Source of the DNA: CAIQQQ01 sp037445025 | Lineage (GTDB): Bacteria > Pseudomonadota > Alphaproteobacteria > Acetobacterales > Acetobacteraceae | DNA: 64,000 nt | Direction of reading: 5' to 3' | Assembly (NCBI GenBank): GCA_037445025.1 | Contig: JBBILI010000014.1 | Span: 1 to 64,000 of the forward strand | Part shown: piece by piece, positions 21,154 to 29,311 of the stretch | Numbering within the stretch: position 1 is the first letter of the stretch | Layout: the number at the start of each line of letters is the position of its first letter | Translations under genes and position numbers: made by a program | Notes under the pieces: generated by a model | The model's database searches: none | What the model saw: only the letters and a program-made list of their open reading frames with translations | Told to the model about the DNA's origin: nothing

Positions 21154-21927
21154 TCAGGTGTTGTTGTTCGAACCGCCAAACAGGCTTCCCAGAATCCCGC
21201 CAACGGCGACGGATGCCATGGTGTTGTTGCCGGAGTTGCTGACCTGAGCGGTCTGCGGCAGGAACCGCCCGATTTCCTCGGCCAGGTTCATGATCGGCAT
21301 GCTCTGCAGCGCCACATGGCCCGGCCCGGTCAACGTCGCCAGAAACAGCCCTTCGCCGCCGAACAAAATGTTCTTGAAGCCGCTGACCATCTGGATATCG
21401 AAGCCGATGCTCGGGTCCATGGCGCCAACATGCCCCGCGTGCACCAGCAGCCGCTCGCCGGGTGCCAGATCCTTCTCCACCACCTCCCCGGACAGATCCA
21501 GAAACACCAGCCCGGGCCCGGTGATCTTCTGCAGGATGAACCCCTCGCCCCCGAAGAACCCTGCACCGAGACGTTTCTGAAAGGCGATCTCCAGCGTCAC
21601 CGATTTCTCGGCCACCAGAAACGTCTCCTTACGGCAGATCACGGACTGTCCGGCGGCCAGCTGCACCGGCATGATCGTCCCGGGAAACCGCGGGGCGAAA
21701 GCAACATGCCCGTTGCCGCGCGAGGTGAAGTCGGTCACGAAAAAGCTTCCCCCCCCCAGCGCCCGGGTGAAACCGGAGAACAGCCCGCCACCGGTGTTGG
21801 TGTTCATCTCGATCGCGTCATTCATCCAGCACATGCAGTTGGTCTGGCTGTAGACCGCCTCCCCCGGTGCCAGATCGAGCGCCACGGTCTGCATCACGGT
21901 GCCGGTGATCGTGTGGTTCATGGCCAT
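21154..21927 (-). CDS. AIM24/TIGR00266-family protein
   Basis: A 257-aa member of the AIM24-like family, a jelly-roll fold rich in Gly and beta-strands. Landmarks are LDLAPGEAVYSQTNCMCWMND, GSFFVTDFTS, GTIMPVQLAAGQSVICRKETFLVAE, GEGFILQKITGPGLVFLDLSGEVVEKDLAPGERLLVHAGHVGAMD and a Gly/Asn-rich tail (GGILGSLFGGSNNNT). The biochemical role is unknown; the yeast member is mitochondrial. An AAGGA motif precedes two candidate ATGs (21927 and 21921). It is inserted in reverse between lptB and rpoN, which are usually neighbours in alphaproteobacteria. Confidence 0.85.
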   Translation of the reverse strand: MAMNHTITGTVMQTVALDLAPGEAVYSQTNCMCWMNDAIEMNTNTGGGLFSGFTRALGGGSFFVTDFTSRGNGHVAFAPRFPGTIMPVQLAAGQSVICRKETFLVAEKSVTLEIAFQKRLGAGFFGGEGFILQKITGPGLVFLDLSGEVVEKDLAPGERLLVHAGHVGAMDPSIGFDIQMVSGFKNILFGGEGLFLATLTGPGHVALQSMPIMNLAEEIGRFLPQTAQVSNSGNNTMASVAVGGILGSLFGGSNNNT

Positions 21928-22140
21928 CGGTCCTTCAATCGAACGCGTACCAACTTGCGCCCGCCACCGCGCCCCCTGTCAATGCAATACATCCGTGACG
22001 CACCGCCCTCCGTCGCAGCGGTCGAAAAATCGTTATGCGAAACATGGGCCATTTTCTTGCACGGAACTTGCTTGCCAAGCCGCCCCCGACACGGTCTGTT
22101 AGGCGGGCGTGCAATCCCCGCTCGAGTGAAAAGAGGCTGA

Positions 22141-23628
22141 ATGGCGATCGGGCCCCGTCTGGACCTGCGGCAATCCCAGTCCCTGGTGATGACACCGCAG
22201 CTGCGCCAGGCCATCAAGCTGCTACAGTTCTCGAACATGGAGGTCGCGGCCTTCGTGGACGAGGAACTCGAACGCAACCCCCTGCTCGAACGCGACGACG
22301 GATTCGACACCGCCCCCCCAGAGCGCCCGGCCATCGACCAGCTCCCCCTGCAGGCCAGTGAAGCCGCCGACGTGGTGGACGCCGTCCGCGCCGAAACCCT
22401 CGCCCCCGACGCCACCGCCCCGCTCGACCAGGCCGAATACGCCGAGACCTATGATCCCGGCGGCGCCGGCGACGGCGTGCGCGGCAGCGGCGGCTCCACC
22501 AGCTTCGAGAACGACGACCGCGGCATCGACGACTACGCCGAAACCGCCACCACCCTGCGCGAGCATCTCGGCGAGCAGCTCCGCCTCAGCTTCGCCGACC
22601 GCACCGACCGGCTGATCGGCGCCCATCTCATCGCCCTGCTCGAACCCAGCGGCCGCCTCGAGGTCCCCGTCGCCACCATCGCCGCCGCCATGGGCTGCAA
22701 CGCGGCCCGCATCGAGGCCGTGCGCCAGCGCATGATGCGCTTCGATCCCGTGGGCATGTTCGCGGCCAATCTCGCCGAATGCCTCGCCGTCCAGCTCGCC
22801 GAGAAGAACCGGCTGGACCCCGCGATGCGCACCCTGCTCGACAATCTCGAGCTCCTGGCCAAACGCGACACCCGCCGCCTCATGACGCTCTGCGAGGTCG
22901 ACGCCGCCGACCTCACCGACATGATCGCCGAAATCCGCAGGCTGGACCCCAAGCCCGGCGCCACCTGGGACAGCTCCCCCCTCGTCCCCGTCATCCCCGA
23001 TGTGCTGATGCGCGCAGCCCCGGACGGCGGCTGGCTGCTCGAGCTCAATCCCGAGACGATGCCCCGCGTCCTCATCAACCAGACCTTCACCGCCCGCGTC
23101 CTGCCCCGCGCGAGCCGCGAGGACCGCAGCTTCCTCGCCGACAAGCTGCAGACCGCCAATTGGCTCGTCAAATCCCTCCAGCAGCGCGCCCAGACCATCC
23201 TCAAGGTCTCCGCCGAGATCATCCGCCAGCAGGACGGCTTCTTTCGCCTCGGCGTCGGCCATCTCCGCCCGCTGATCCTGCGCGACGTCGCCGACGCGGT
23301 GGAGATGCACGAAAGCACCGTCAGCCGCGTCACCGCCTCCAAATACATCGCCACACCGCGCGGCATCTACGAGCTGAAGTATTTCTTCACCACCGCCATC
23401 GCCGGCACGCATGGCGGCGAAAGCCACTCCGCCGAGGCGGTTCGCCACAGAATCAGGGCCATGGTGGGGGCCGAGACGGCCGACTCCGTACTTTCCGATG
23501 ACGCGATCGTCGCCGCCCTGCGACGAGAAGGCGTGGACATCGCACGCCGGACCGTGGCCAAATACCGTGATGCGCTACGCATCCCAAGCTCGGTGCAGCG
23601 CAAACGGGAGAAGGCCGAGCCGGCTTGA
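22141..23628 (+). CDS. rpoN: RNA polymerase sigma-54 factor
   Basis: A 495-aa alternative sigma factor for -24/-12 promoters. Region I is the Gln/Leu-rich activator-response segment (RQSQSLVMTPQLRQAIKLLQ, starting at about residue 10). Region II is acidic (about 55-130). A core-binding domain and DNA-binding HTH follow (HESTVSRVTASKYIATPRGIYELKYFF). The RpoN box reads ARRTVAKYRD near residue 475, one conservative change from the usual final Glu. AGAGG lies upstream of the ATG. hpf follows 80 bp downstream. No enhancer-binding activator is encoded in the window. Confidence 0.97.
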   Translation: MAIGPRLDLRQSQSLVMTPQLRQAIKLLQFSNMEVAAFVDEELERNPLLERDDGFDTAPPERPAIDQLPLQASEAADVVDAVRAETLAPDATAPLDQAEYAETYDPGGAGDGVRGSGGSTSFENDDRGIDDYAETATTLREHLGEQLRLSFADRTDRLIGAHLIALLEPSGRLEVPVATIAAAMGCNAARIEAVRQRMMRFDPVGMFAANLAECLAVQLAEKNRLDPAMRTLLDNLELLAKRDTRRLMTLCEVDAADLTDMIAEIRRLDPKPGATWDSSPLVPVIPDVLMRAAPDGGWLLELNPETMPRVLINQTFTARVLPRASREDRSFLADKLQTANWLVKSLQQRAQTILKVSAEIIRQQDGFFRLGVGHLRPLILRDVADAVEMHESTVSRVTASKYIATPRGIYELKYFFTTAIAGTHGGESHSAEAVRHRIRAMVGAETADSVLSDDAIVAALRREGVDIARRTVAKYRDALRIPSSVQRKREKAEPA

Positions 23629-23708
23629 TCCCCACGCGTCCTCGCCTCGCTCAAGGGCGCGCGACCAGGCCGGCCGGCGGTCCCGAACAGGAGCATGAGG
23701 GTTCGCGC

Positions 23709-24299
23709 ATGCATATCACGGTCTCTGGCAAACAAGTCGAGATGTCCGACGCGCTCCGCGCGCGTGTGGCCAGCCAACTCGACGCCATCGCAGGGAAATA
23801 CTTCGACCACGCACTCGAAGCACATGTCACGTTCAGCCGCGCACGCAGCTTCTTCACCTGTGACATCAACGTCCACGCCGCCCGCGGCCTGATGCTGCGC
23901 GGCGAGGGCGAGGCGGCAGATGCCAACGCCGCCTTCGACGACGCTGCCGAACACATCGCCAAACGCCTCAGGCGCTACCGACGCCGGGTGAACGAACACG
24001 CCCGCGACGCCGCCAACAAGGAGCGCCCGCAGGCCGCCCGGCAATACATCCTCCGCCAGGAGGAGGACGAGGCGCCGCACGAGACCAACGGCGTCATCCA
24101 AGCCAGCACCTACGCCACGGTGGTGGCGGAGACCCCCGCCGAGATCGCCAGCCTCACCGTGAGCGACGCCGTGATGCGCATGGACCTGGCCGACCAGCCC
24201 GTTCTGATGTTCCGCAATTCCGCGACCATGGAGCTGAACGTCGTCTATCGCCGCAGCGACGGGCATATCGGCTGGATTGATCCGACAGCACAAGGATAA
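23709..24299 (+). CDS. hpf: Ribosome hibernation promoting factor, long form
   Basis: A 196-aa protein that dimerises or inactivates ribosomes in starvation. The N-terminal S30AE domain (MHITVSGKQVEMSDALRARV through AAEHIAKRLRRYRRRV) is followed by a linker and the C-terminal domain that drives 100S dimer formation (LTVSDAVMRMDLADQPVLMFRNSATMELNVVYRRSDGHIGWIDP). Start is the ATG at 23709 (GAGGG 8 nt upstream). It lies behind rpoN as in many proteobacteria, but the expected ptsN does not follow; repeat A3 and an unknown gene do. Confidence 0.94.
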   Translation: MHITVSGKQVEMSDALRARVASQLDAIAGKYFDHALEAHVTFSRARSFFTCDINVHAARGLMLRGEGEAADANAAFDDAAEHIAKRLRRYRRRVNEHARDAANKERPQAARQYILRQEEDEAPHETNGVIQASTYATVVAETPAEIASLTVSDAVMRMDLADQPVLMFRNSATMELNVVYRRSDGHIGWIDPTAQG

Positions 24300-24305
24300 G
24301 CAATC

Positions 24306-24425
24306 GGTTCTTTTTTGAAAAAAAGAACCAAAAAACCTTTGTCCGGCTGGCGCCCTTCTCCGGAAAGGGAGTGCGCCAGCGGATAAAAGTCTTTTGCTTC
24401 TTTTCTTCAGAAAAGAAGCGCTTTC
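24306..24425 (+). repeat. Family A repeat, copy A3 (complete)
   Basis: Type-1 arm GGTTCTTTTTTG / AAAAAAGAACC, a central GC stem (GGCTGGCGC...GCGCCAGC) around CTCCGG, then type-2 arm GCTTCTTTTCTTCAGAAAAG. It starts 6 bp after the hpf stop and probably acts as its terminator. Confidence 0.88.
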
Positions 24426-24485
24426 TTCCCTATCACCAAAAAGTTTCGAACACGGAACATTTACCCCGTCCCAAGGCATGCGACA

Positions 24486-25070
24486 TCACCGCTGCGCAAA
24501 CCCCTGCCGCCGCGCCGCCGACAGCACGCCGCGGGGCAAAGGGATCCGTCCCCAATCCACCGGCAGTCGCGGCTTGCGCACGCGCTTCGCCGCAACCCGC
24601 CGAACCACCGGCGCCGCGCCCGGCCGCAAGACCGACGTTTCAATCGCCAGCATCCGGCACAGCGGCCGCAGAATCCGCGCCGCCTGCGGGGCTGCCGTCA
24701 GCAACGCCACCATCTCCGGCTGCTCCAGCACCGCCCGCAGCTGCGACCCGAACCCCGCCGCCTCATACGAGGCCACCCGCACCAGCCATCCGAACGCATA
24801 CGGCCACACCCGCACGCCCCGGTCCCGCTTCGGCCGAACCACCGCTGCATCCACCACAGCCCGAACCCCAGCCGGCCGCAACCGCCCCGCCTGAAACCGG
24901 GCCACCAACCGCTCCATCCGCAAGCCGATCTGCCCAAGCCGCCGATACAGCAGCAGCACCAGCGCCGTTCCCAGCAACCCCCGAACACCCCACCCACCGA
25001 CAGCCCCGCGCACCCCACGGATCACCGCGGACAGGCTCAGAAACGGGGAAGGAACCAAAATGTCGTTCAT
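24486..25070 (-). CDS. Hypothetical basic protein with an N-terminal hydrophobic segment
   Basis: A 194-aa protein not recognised as a known family. One hydrophobic segment (about 14-40, AVIRGVRGAVGGWGVRGLLGTALVLLLYRRL) is followed by a very Arg/Ala-rich, mainly helical region (RMERLVARFQAGRLRP..., RILRPLCRMLAIETSVLRPGAAPVVRRVAAKRVRKPRLPVDWGRIPLPRG) and no Asp/His-rich catalytic pattern. A single-span inner-membrane protein with a cytoplasmic basic tail is likely. The ATG at 25068-25070 is the simplest start; the RBS is weak. It sits between repeats A3 and A4. Confidence 0.55.
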   Translation of the reverse strand: MNDILVPSPFLSLSAVIRGVRGAVGGWGVRGLLGTALVLLLYRRLGQIGLRMERLVARFQAGRLRPAGVRAVVDAAVVRPKRDRGVRVWPYAFGWLVRVASYEAAGFGSQLRAVLEQPEMVALLTAAPQAARILRPLCRMLAIETSVLRPGAAPVVRRVAAKRVRKPRLPVDWGRIPLPRGVLSAARRQGFAQR

Positions 25071-25137
25071 GGTTTGTTCAATACCACGACACGCAACAAA
25101 ATGCGATAAGAAAATGCACACCCCCAACAGTCCGCAG

Positions 25138-25155
25138 GGTGGGCTTCAGCCCACC
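25138..25155. repeat. Short palindrome GGTGGGCT-TC-AGCCCACC
   Basis: A perfect 8-bp stem with a 2-nt centre, a REP-like form seen in many GC-rich genomes. It lies between the unknown gene at 24486 and repeat A4. Function unknown. Confidence 0.5.
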
Positions 25156-25180
25156 ACCTACCGCCCAATCAAGAAAGCAA

Positions 25181-25223
25181 GCGGTTCTTTTTTGAAAAAA
25201 GAACCAAAAAACTTCATTCGCTG
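25181..25223 (+). repeat. Family A repeat, copy A4 (left half only)
   Basis: Type-1 arm GGTTCTTTTTTGAAAAAAGAACC plus AAAAAACTTCATTCGCTGG. The pssA stop codon (25214-25216) lies inside it. The central stem and second arm are absent. Confidence 0.8.
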
Positions 25224-26026
25224 GAAGCGAGCTGCTTCCGGCGATAGTCGCGCCGACTGAACGGCAACATCACCAGGTACAGCAATCCAGCCGCAGCCCC
25301 CGCCGCCCACGGGTCAGCCACCAACAACGCCGCATACAGGCCAGTGCCCAGCAACACCGGCAAAACCCAGTGCGACGGCAGCCGCGCGTTCTTCCCGCTC
25401 CACACCGGCAACGTCGAAACCAGCAGCAAACCCGTCCCGCTCAGCACCACCGCACTCACCAACGGATGGCGAAACGCCTGCTCCACCGCGGTCCAACCCA
25501 ACGCCCGCGCCTCCAACGCCACGAACAACGGAAACAACGCCAACCCCGCCCCCGCAGGCGCCGGAACCCCCGTGAAAAATCCGGACTGGTAAGCCGGCCT
25601 GGGCCCGGCATCGATCGACGCATTGAACCGCGCCAGCCGCAACGCCATGCACACCGCAAACATCAGGCACGGCATGAACCCGAACCCATGCGCCACCTGC
25701 AACGACCAGAGATACAGCACAAACGCCGGCGCCACCCCGAAACACAGGAAATCCGCCAGACTGTCGAACTCCGCCCCGAACCGCGACGTCGCCTTCAACA
25801 GCCTGGCAATCCGCCCGTCCAACCCATCGATGCAGCCGGAAACCGCAATCGCCACCGCCGCCGCCCCGAACCGCCCCTCCAGCGCAAACCGCATCGCCGT
25901 CAGGCCCGAGCACAACCCCAGCATCGTCAACAGATTGGGAATCATCCGTTGAACAGCGCCGGCCCGCAGCCGGGGCCGCTGCGGCGTGCGCAGCCGCAGC
26001 AACAGCCGCGGTGTCGGCCGCTTCAC
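25214..26026 (-). CDS. pssA: CDP-diacylglycerol-serine O-phosphatidyltransferase
   Basis: A 270-aa membrane enzyme making phosphatidylserine from CDP-diacylglycerol and serine. The CDP-alcohol phosphotransferase signature is visible as DGLDGRIARLLKATSRFGAE followed by FDSLADF, with conserved Asp residues. It is mostly hydrophobic, with about eight helices (MIPNLLTMLGLCSGLTAM, APAFVLYLWSL, LALFPLFVALEA, VLPVLLGTGLYAALLVA). A basic N-terminus of about 28 residues precedes the first helix. GTG at 26026 is chosen because it overlaps the psd stop by 4 nt (GTGA); ATG at MIPNLL is the alternative. Together with Psd it forms the phosphatidylethanolamine pathway. Confidence 0.93.
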   Translation of the reverse strand: MKRPTPRLLLRLRTPQRPRLRAGAVQRMIPNLLTMLGLCSGLTAMRFALEGRFGAAAVAIAVSGCIDGLDGRIARLLKATSRFGAEFDSLADFLCFGVAPAFVLYLWSLQVAHGFGFMPCLMFAVCMALRLARFNASIDAGPRPAYQSGFFTGVPAPAGAGLALFPLFVALEARALGWTAVEQAFRHPLVSAVVLSGTGLLLVSTLPVWSGKNARLPSHWVLPVLLGTGLYAALLVADPWAAGAAAGLLYLVMLPFSRRDYRRKQLASSE

Positions 26027-26694
26027 GCGCCGAGCTCGGCAATCACGGTCTCGCCGCCGATCATCGTCTGACCCACCTCCACCAGGGCCGAAACCCCCGG
26101 CGGCAGATAGATGTCCGTCCGGCTGCCGAACCGAATGATCCCGAACCGGTCCCCGGCCGCAAACGCCTCGCCCTCCTTCGCGAAACACAGGATCCGCCGC
26201 GCAATCAGCCCGGCAATCTGCACCACCGCAAGCTCCCGCCCATCCGCCAGCCGAACCGCCAGCGCATTGCGCTCGTTCAGCTCGCTCGCCTTGTCCACAC
26301 TGGCATTGAGGAACTGGCCGTGATGATAGGCAATGCGCGTCACGGTGCCCGCCACCGGCATCCGGTTCACATGCACATCCAGAACCGACAGAAAGATCGC
26401 CACCCGCATCCGCGGCGTGTCGCCAAGCCCCAGCTCCGCCGGCGGAACCGCATGCCCCACCAACACCACATGCCCATCCGCCGGCGCCACCACCAGCCCC
26501 GCCCGCCCAGGCGGCACCCGCTCGGGATCGCGAAAGAAATACAGGCAGAACAGCGCAAACACCGCGCCAACCACGGAGACAACCGGCGAAACCAGCCAGC
26601 CCGCAGCGGCCACAACCACGCCACCGGCAATGAACGGGCGCCCGGCCGGATGCGGCGGTGCAATGACGAGACGAAACGACGCGAGAAGGGACAT
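26023..26694 (-). CDS. psd: Phosphatidylserine decarboxylase, short proenzyme
   Basis: A 223-aa proenzyme that decarboxylates phosphatidylserine to phosphatidylethanolamine. Two N-terminal hydrophobic segments (about 18-50) anchor it. FRDPERVPP, APADGHVV and LSVLDVHVNRMPVAG are family landmarks. Self-cleavage at the FGS motif in RFGSRTDIYLP (near residue 191) would create the pyruvoyl group. Length matches the short alphaproteobacterial/archaeal type (about 215-235). The ATG at 26692-26694 begins MSLLASF. It is transcribed ahead of pssA with a 4-nt overlap. The divergent gene at 26808 shares its 113-bp promoter region. Confidence 0.93.
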   Translation of the reverse strand: MSLLASFRLVIAPPHPAGRPFIAGGVVVAAAGWLVSPVVSVVGAVFALFCLYFFRDPERVPPGRAGLVVAPADGHVVLVGHAVPPAELGLGDTPRMRVAIFLSVLDVHVNRMPVAGTVTRIAYHHGQFLNASVDKASELNERNALAVRLADGRELAVVQIAGLIARRILCFAKEGEAFAAGDRFGIIRFGSRTDIYLPPGVSALVEVGQTMIGGETVIAELGA

Positions 26695-26807
26695 GATTTT
26701 CCGGAAAAAAGGCCCCGATGGGCGTTGGCGGTTTATGAATGCTTCATCTTTCCCGAGCAAGACTGCCCTGCGGCCGCCACTGCGCGCCTGCCCTTTGGGA
26801 GTTGCGG

Positions 26808-27278
26808 ATGATACCAGAGCAAGGGATGTCCCTCGGTCCCTTCACTGTGGACCGGCACGGCCAGGTCCAGCCGGCCTCGCCGGAGCGGTTTCCCGCCTTC
26901 AGCGTCCGCTGGCGCCGACGCCTGCTGAAGGCGAGGCTCGTCCACAGGCAGGATGAACACGACGGCGGCGGCCTGGAATTCACCAGCCAGCTCGGCCGCA
27001 TCCCCAGCACCGCAGCCCCTCCCGATCGCGCCGGCCAGCGCGACGGCGCACTGAAACTGCTGCGCCAGCTGCCATCCCTGGTGCCCAAGGGCTGGGCCAT
27101 GCATCTCTCGCCAGACCATTCCGTGGTCTTCGCCACCACCAGCCCCGTCCACTTCCCCATCAGCGCCGTGGCCCTGATCAGCCTGGTGGCCGAACAGCTC
27201 CTCGCCCTGTCACCCTATCTGGATGTGCTGGACGAAGCCGGCATCGACGATCCAGGACTGGGGATCGTGAACACCTGA
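26808..27278 (+). CDS. Hypothetical 156-aa protein
   Basis: Not recognised. Strands and helices alternate: LGPFTVDRHGQVQP, FSVRWRRRLLKARLV, LEFTSQLGRIPSTA, then a C-terminal helix-rich part (LISLVAEQLLALSPYLDVLDEAGI). It has no signal peptide or membrane segment. The middle (ALKLLRQLPSLVPKGWAMHLSPDHSVVF) resembles small chaperone-like or secretion-linked proteins only superficially. Starts at 26808 (MIPEQG) and 26826 (MSLGPF, AAGGG directly upstream) are both possible. Its last 64 bp overlap the 3' end of the convergent LysM gene. Confidence 0.65.
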   Translation: MIPEQGMSLGPFTVDRHGQVQPASPERFPAFSVRWRRRLLKARLVHRQDEHDGGGLEFTSQLGRIPSTAAPPDRAGQRDGALKLLRQLPSLVPKGWAMHLSPDHSVVFATTSPVHFPISAVALISLVAEQLLALSPYLDVLDEAGIDDPGLGIVNT

Positions 27279-28474
27279 CCGGGGAAAATCAGATTCGGGT
27301 CGCGGATCTGGCTGCGATTGGCGGCAAAGATCTCAGTGTAGCGAATGCCGCGCCCATAGGCATGTCGGGCAATCCGCCACAGGCTCTCTGTCGGCTGCAC
27401 CACCACCCGCCCCTCGGGCACATCCTGCTCGGCCAGCGCGGCACGCTGGAACGGCAGCTCCAGCCGCGCCACCACCTGCCCACCCGCCCCGATCTGATCA
27501 AGCCGCAGCTTGTGCACACCGGCCGCGATCACCGCCCCAGGCATCAGAACCCACTGCCCCTTGCTGTCCGCCGGCGCATCCCCCACCGGCGAACCATCCA
27601 CGTACACCCGCACCGCCGCTCCGGGCGGCGCTGTGCCGGCAAAGCGAATGCCGCCCTTGCTGTCGTAATCGACCTGCGACAGGCCGAGCTTGTCTCCCAC
27701 GGTGGCGGCAGGCCCCTGCAGCACCTGCGCCGGCGCATCAGCCGGGGCCAACATGGCAATGGCCGCCTGCGGCGCCGCAGCCTCGGCAGGTTGTGGCGCG
27801 GTGGAAGGGCTCGCAGCCGCGGTCGCAGCCGGCGCAGGCTTGCGATCCGGCACCACCACCACGACAGGAACGGTCCCCTTGGTCTCCGCGCCATCGGCAC
27901 CACGGGCGGAGAGCGACAATTCCTGCCCGCCGGCCGGCAGCCGCGCATCTGACAGAAACACGAACTGCCCGTTCTGGTCGGCCGTCGCCGTCCCGATCTT
28001 CGTGCCGTTGTCCAGAATGGCCACGCTGGCGCCCGGCTCCGCACGCCCGGCGATCACCGCATCCCCCGTCGGATTGACCCGCACCACATCAAAGCTCGGC
28101 GCCACCGGCACAGGCACCGGCACCGGCACCGGCACAGCAACCGCCGCGACAGGCGGGGCCGGCGGTGCGGGCGGCGGCGCCGTCACAACAGGTGGCGCCA
28201 CGGGCACCACCGCCGCCTGCGGCGAAGGTACCGGCACCGGAACGGCCACCGCCGGCGGCGGGAGCGGCGCAGCAACGACAGGCGCAGGCGGTGGCGGCAC
28301 GGAAACCTGGGTCACCGGTGCCGGCACCGGCGCAGGCGCCGATTTGGCAGCGTCACGATCGCTGTCCTGGTGGCCCAGCCACAACGAAGTCCCAAGCACG
28401 GCAACACCAGCCACGGCCAGCAGCAAGGGACGCATGAGCGACGTACGAGGCCGCGTTGGCAATTGATCTGACAT
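27215..28474 (-). CDS. LysM-domain cell-envelope protein with Pro-rich linker
   Basis: A 419-aa protein with a single N-terminal TM helix (PLLLAVAGVAVLGTSLWLG, about 16-34). It is then extremely Pro/Val/Ala-rich (about 45-130, with PVPVPVPVPV). Two beta-sandwich-like domains resembling bacterial Ig/carbohydrate-surface modules follow (AGRAEPGASVAILDNGTKIGTATADQNGQF and FAGTAPPGAAVRVYVDGSPVGDAPADSKGQW). A C-terminal LysM of about 55 residues (TESLWRIARHAYGRGIRYTEIFAANRSQIRDPNLIFPGQVFTIP) should bind peptidoglycan. It probably spans inner membrane to murein. The convergent neighbour overlaps its 3' end. Confidence 0.85.
   Translation of the reverse strand: MSDQLPTRPRTSLMRPLLLAVAGVAVLGTSLWLGHQDSDRDAAKSAPAPVPAPVTQVSVPPPPAPVVAAPLPPPAVAVPVPVPSPQAAVVPVAPPVVTAPPPAPPAPPVAAVAVPVPVPVPVPVAPSFDVVRVNPTGDAVIAGRAEPGASVAILDNGTKIGTATADQNGQFVFLSDARLPAGGQELSLSARGADGAETKGTVPVVVVVPDRKPAPAATAAASPSTAPQPAEAAAPQAAIAMLAPADAPAQVLQGPAATVGDKLGLSQVDYDSKGGIRFAGTAPPGAAVRVYVDGSPVGDAPADSKGQWVLMPGAVIAAGVHKLRLDQIGAGGQVVARLELPFQRAALAEQDVPEGRVVVQPTESLWRIARHAYGRGIRYTEIFAANRSQIRDPNLIFPGQVFTIPSPGSSMPASSSTSR
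28107..28136. repeat. GGCACC hexanucleotide tandem repeat inside the LysM gene
   Basis: About five near-perfect GGCACC/GGCACA units encode the PVPVPVPVPV run of the linker on the minus strand. Slippage here would change linker length in two-residue steps without breaking the frame. Confidence 0.7.
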
Positions 28475-28592
28475 GATCCTGAAACTAGGACCTCACCCGC
28501 CGCGTCGCAATCGTACCTCACGCCAGCCTCTTCCAAACCGTGAGGTTTTGGACAATTTTCCGTCCGAATTCCGGCTTCAGGGACAAGTGATC

Positions 28593-29291
28593 ATGGCGAT
28601 GCGCTCCAAATCGACTGGAATCTCCCTTCCCATGCGTGTCTGGGACGGCGCCACGCGCCTGTTTCACTGGTCCCTCATCGTTCTCATCACGATATGTTAC
28701 CTCAGCGTCACCTACGCCACAGGCGACAACGCCAACCTGCTGATGCAGATCCACCTCATCAGCGGCGAGGCCCTTCTGGCCCTTCTGCTGTTCCGCATCG
28801 TCTGGGGAATCATCGGCAGCGACACCGCCCGCTTCAGCCATTTCGTCCGCAGCCCGCTCCGCGCGCTAGGCTACCTCGCCAAAATCTTCCGCCGCGAGCC
28901 GGATGTGCAGGTCGGCCACAACGCCGCCGGCGGCTGGATGGTCGTGCTGCTCATCGCCCTCCTGCTGGTGCAGGTCGGCACCGGCCTGTTTTCCAACGAC
29001 GACGGCGACACCGAGGGTCCGCTGATGCACTTCGTCAGCAAGGCGAACAGCGACCGCATGTCCACCCTGCACAGCATCGTCTTCAACGTGCTGATCGGCG
29101 CCATGGCCGTGCACGTCGTCACCATCCTGTTCTATCTGGTCTTCAAGAAGCAGAACCTCACCGCCGCCATGATCAGCGGCAAAAAGAAGCTGCCGGCCGC
29201 CACGCGCGCCCCGCGCATGGCAAGCCCGCTCCTGGCCCTCCTCGTCTTCGTGGTCGCCGCCGGCATCGCGACGGCCGTGGCCTTGCTCTGA
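28593..29291 (+). CDS. Cytochrome b561-type membrane protein
   Basis: A 232-aa diheme b-type cytochrome of the CybB/bacterial b561 group. Four core helices carry histidines in the expected places: ATRLFHWSLIVLI, LLMQIHLISGEALL, VGHNAAGGWMVVLL, and LHSIVFNVLIGAMAVHVVTILFYLV. A fifth helix (LLALLVFVVAAGIATAVALL) closes the C-terminus after a basic loop. The usual roles are quinol oxidation or electron delivery to dehydrogenases or periplasmic haem proteins. ATG at 28593 begins MAMRSKS. It is divergent from the LysM gene, with 118 bp shared. Confidence 0.88.
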   Translation: MAMRSKSTGISLPMRVWDGATRLFHWSLIVLITICYLSVTYATGDNANLLMQIHLISGEALLALLLFRIVWGIIGSDTARFSHFVRSPLRALGYLAKIFRREPDVQVGHNAAGGWMVVLLIALLLVQVGTGLFSNDDGDTEGPLMHFVSKANSDRMSTLHSIVFNVLIGAMAVHVVTILFYLVFKKQNLTAAMISGKKKLPAATRAPRMASPLLALLVFVVAAGIATAVALL

Positions 29292-29311
29292 TCAACGAAG
29301 CCAGTGCCGCA

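Noticed and set aside
24371..24480. Short peptides such as FFSSEKK and LLFFRKEA in repeat A copies
   Set aside because: These are translations of the hairpin arms of repeat A, recurring in every frame that crosses a copy; no independent RBS or conserved length.
26027..26188. Longer N-terminus for phosphatidylserine synthase
   Set aside because: The extension is the psd coding sequence in another frame; GTG at 26026 gives the usual 4-nt overlap.
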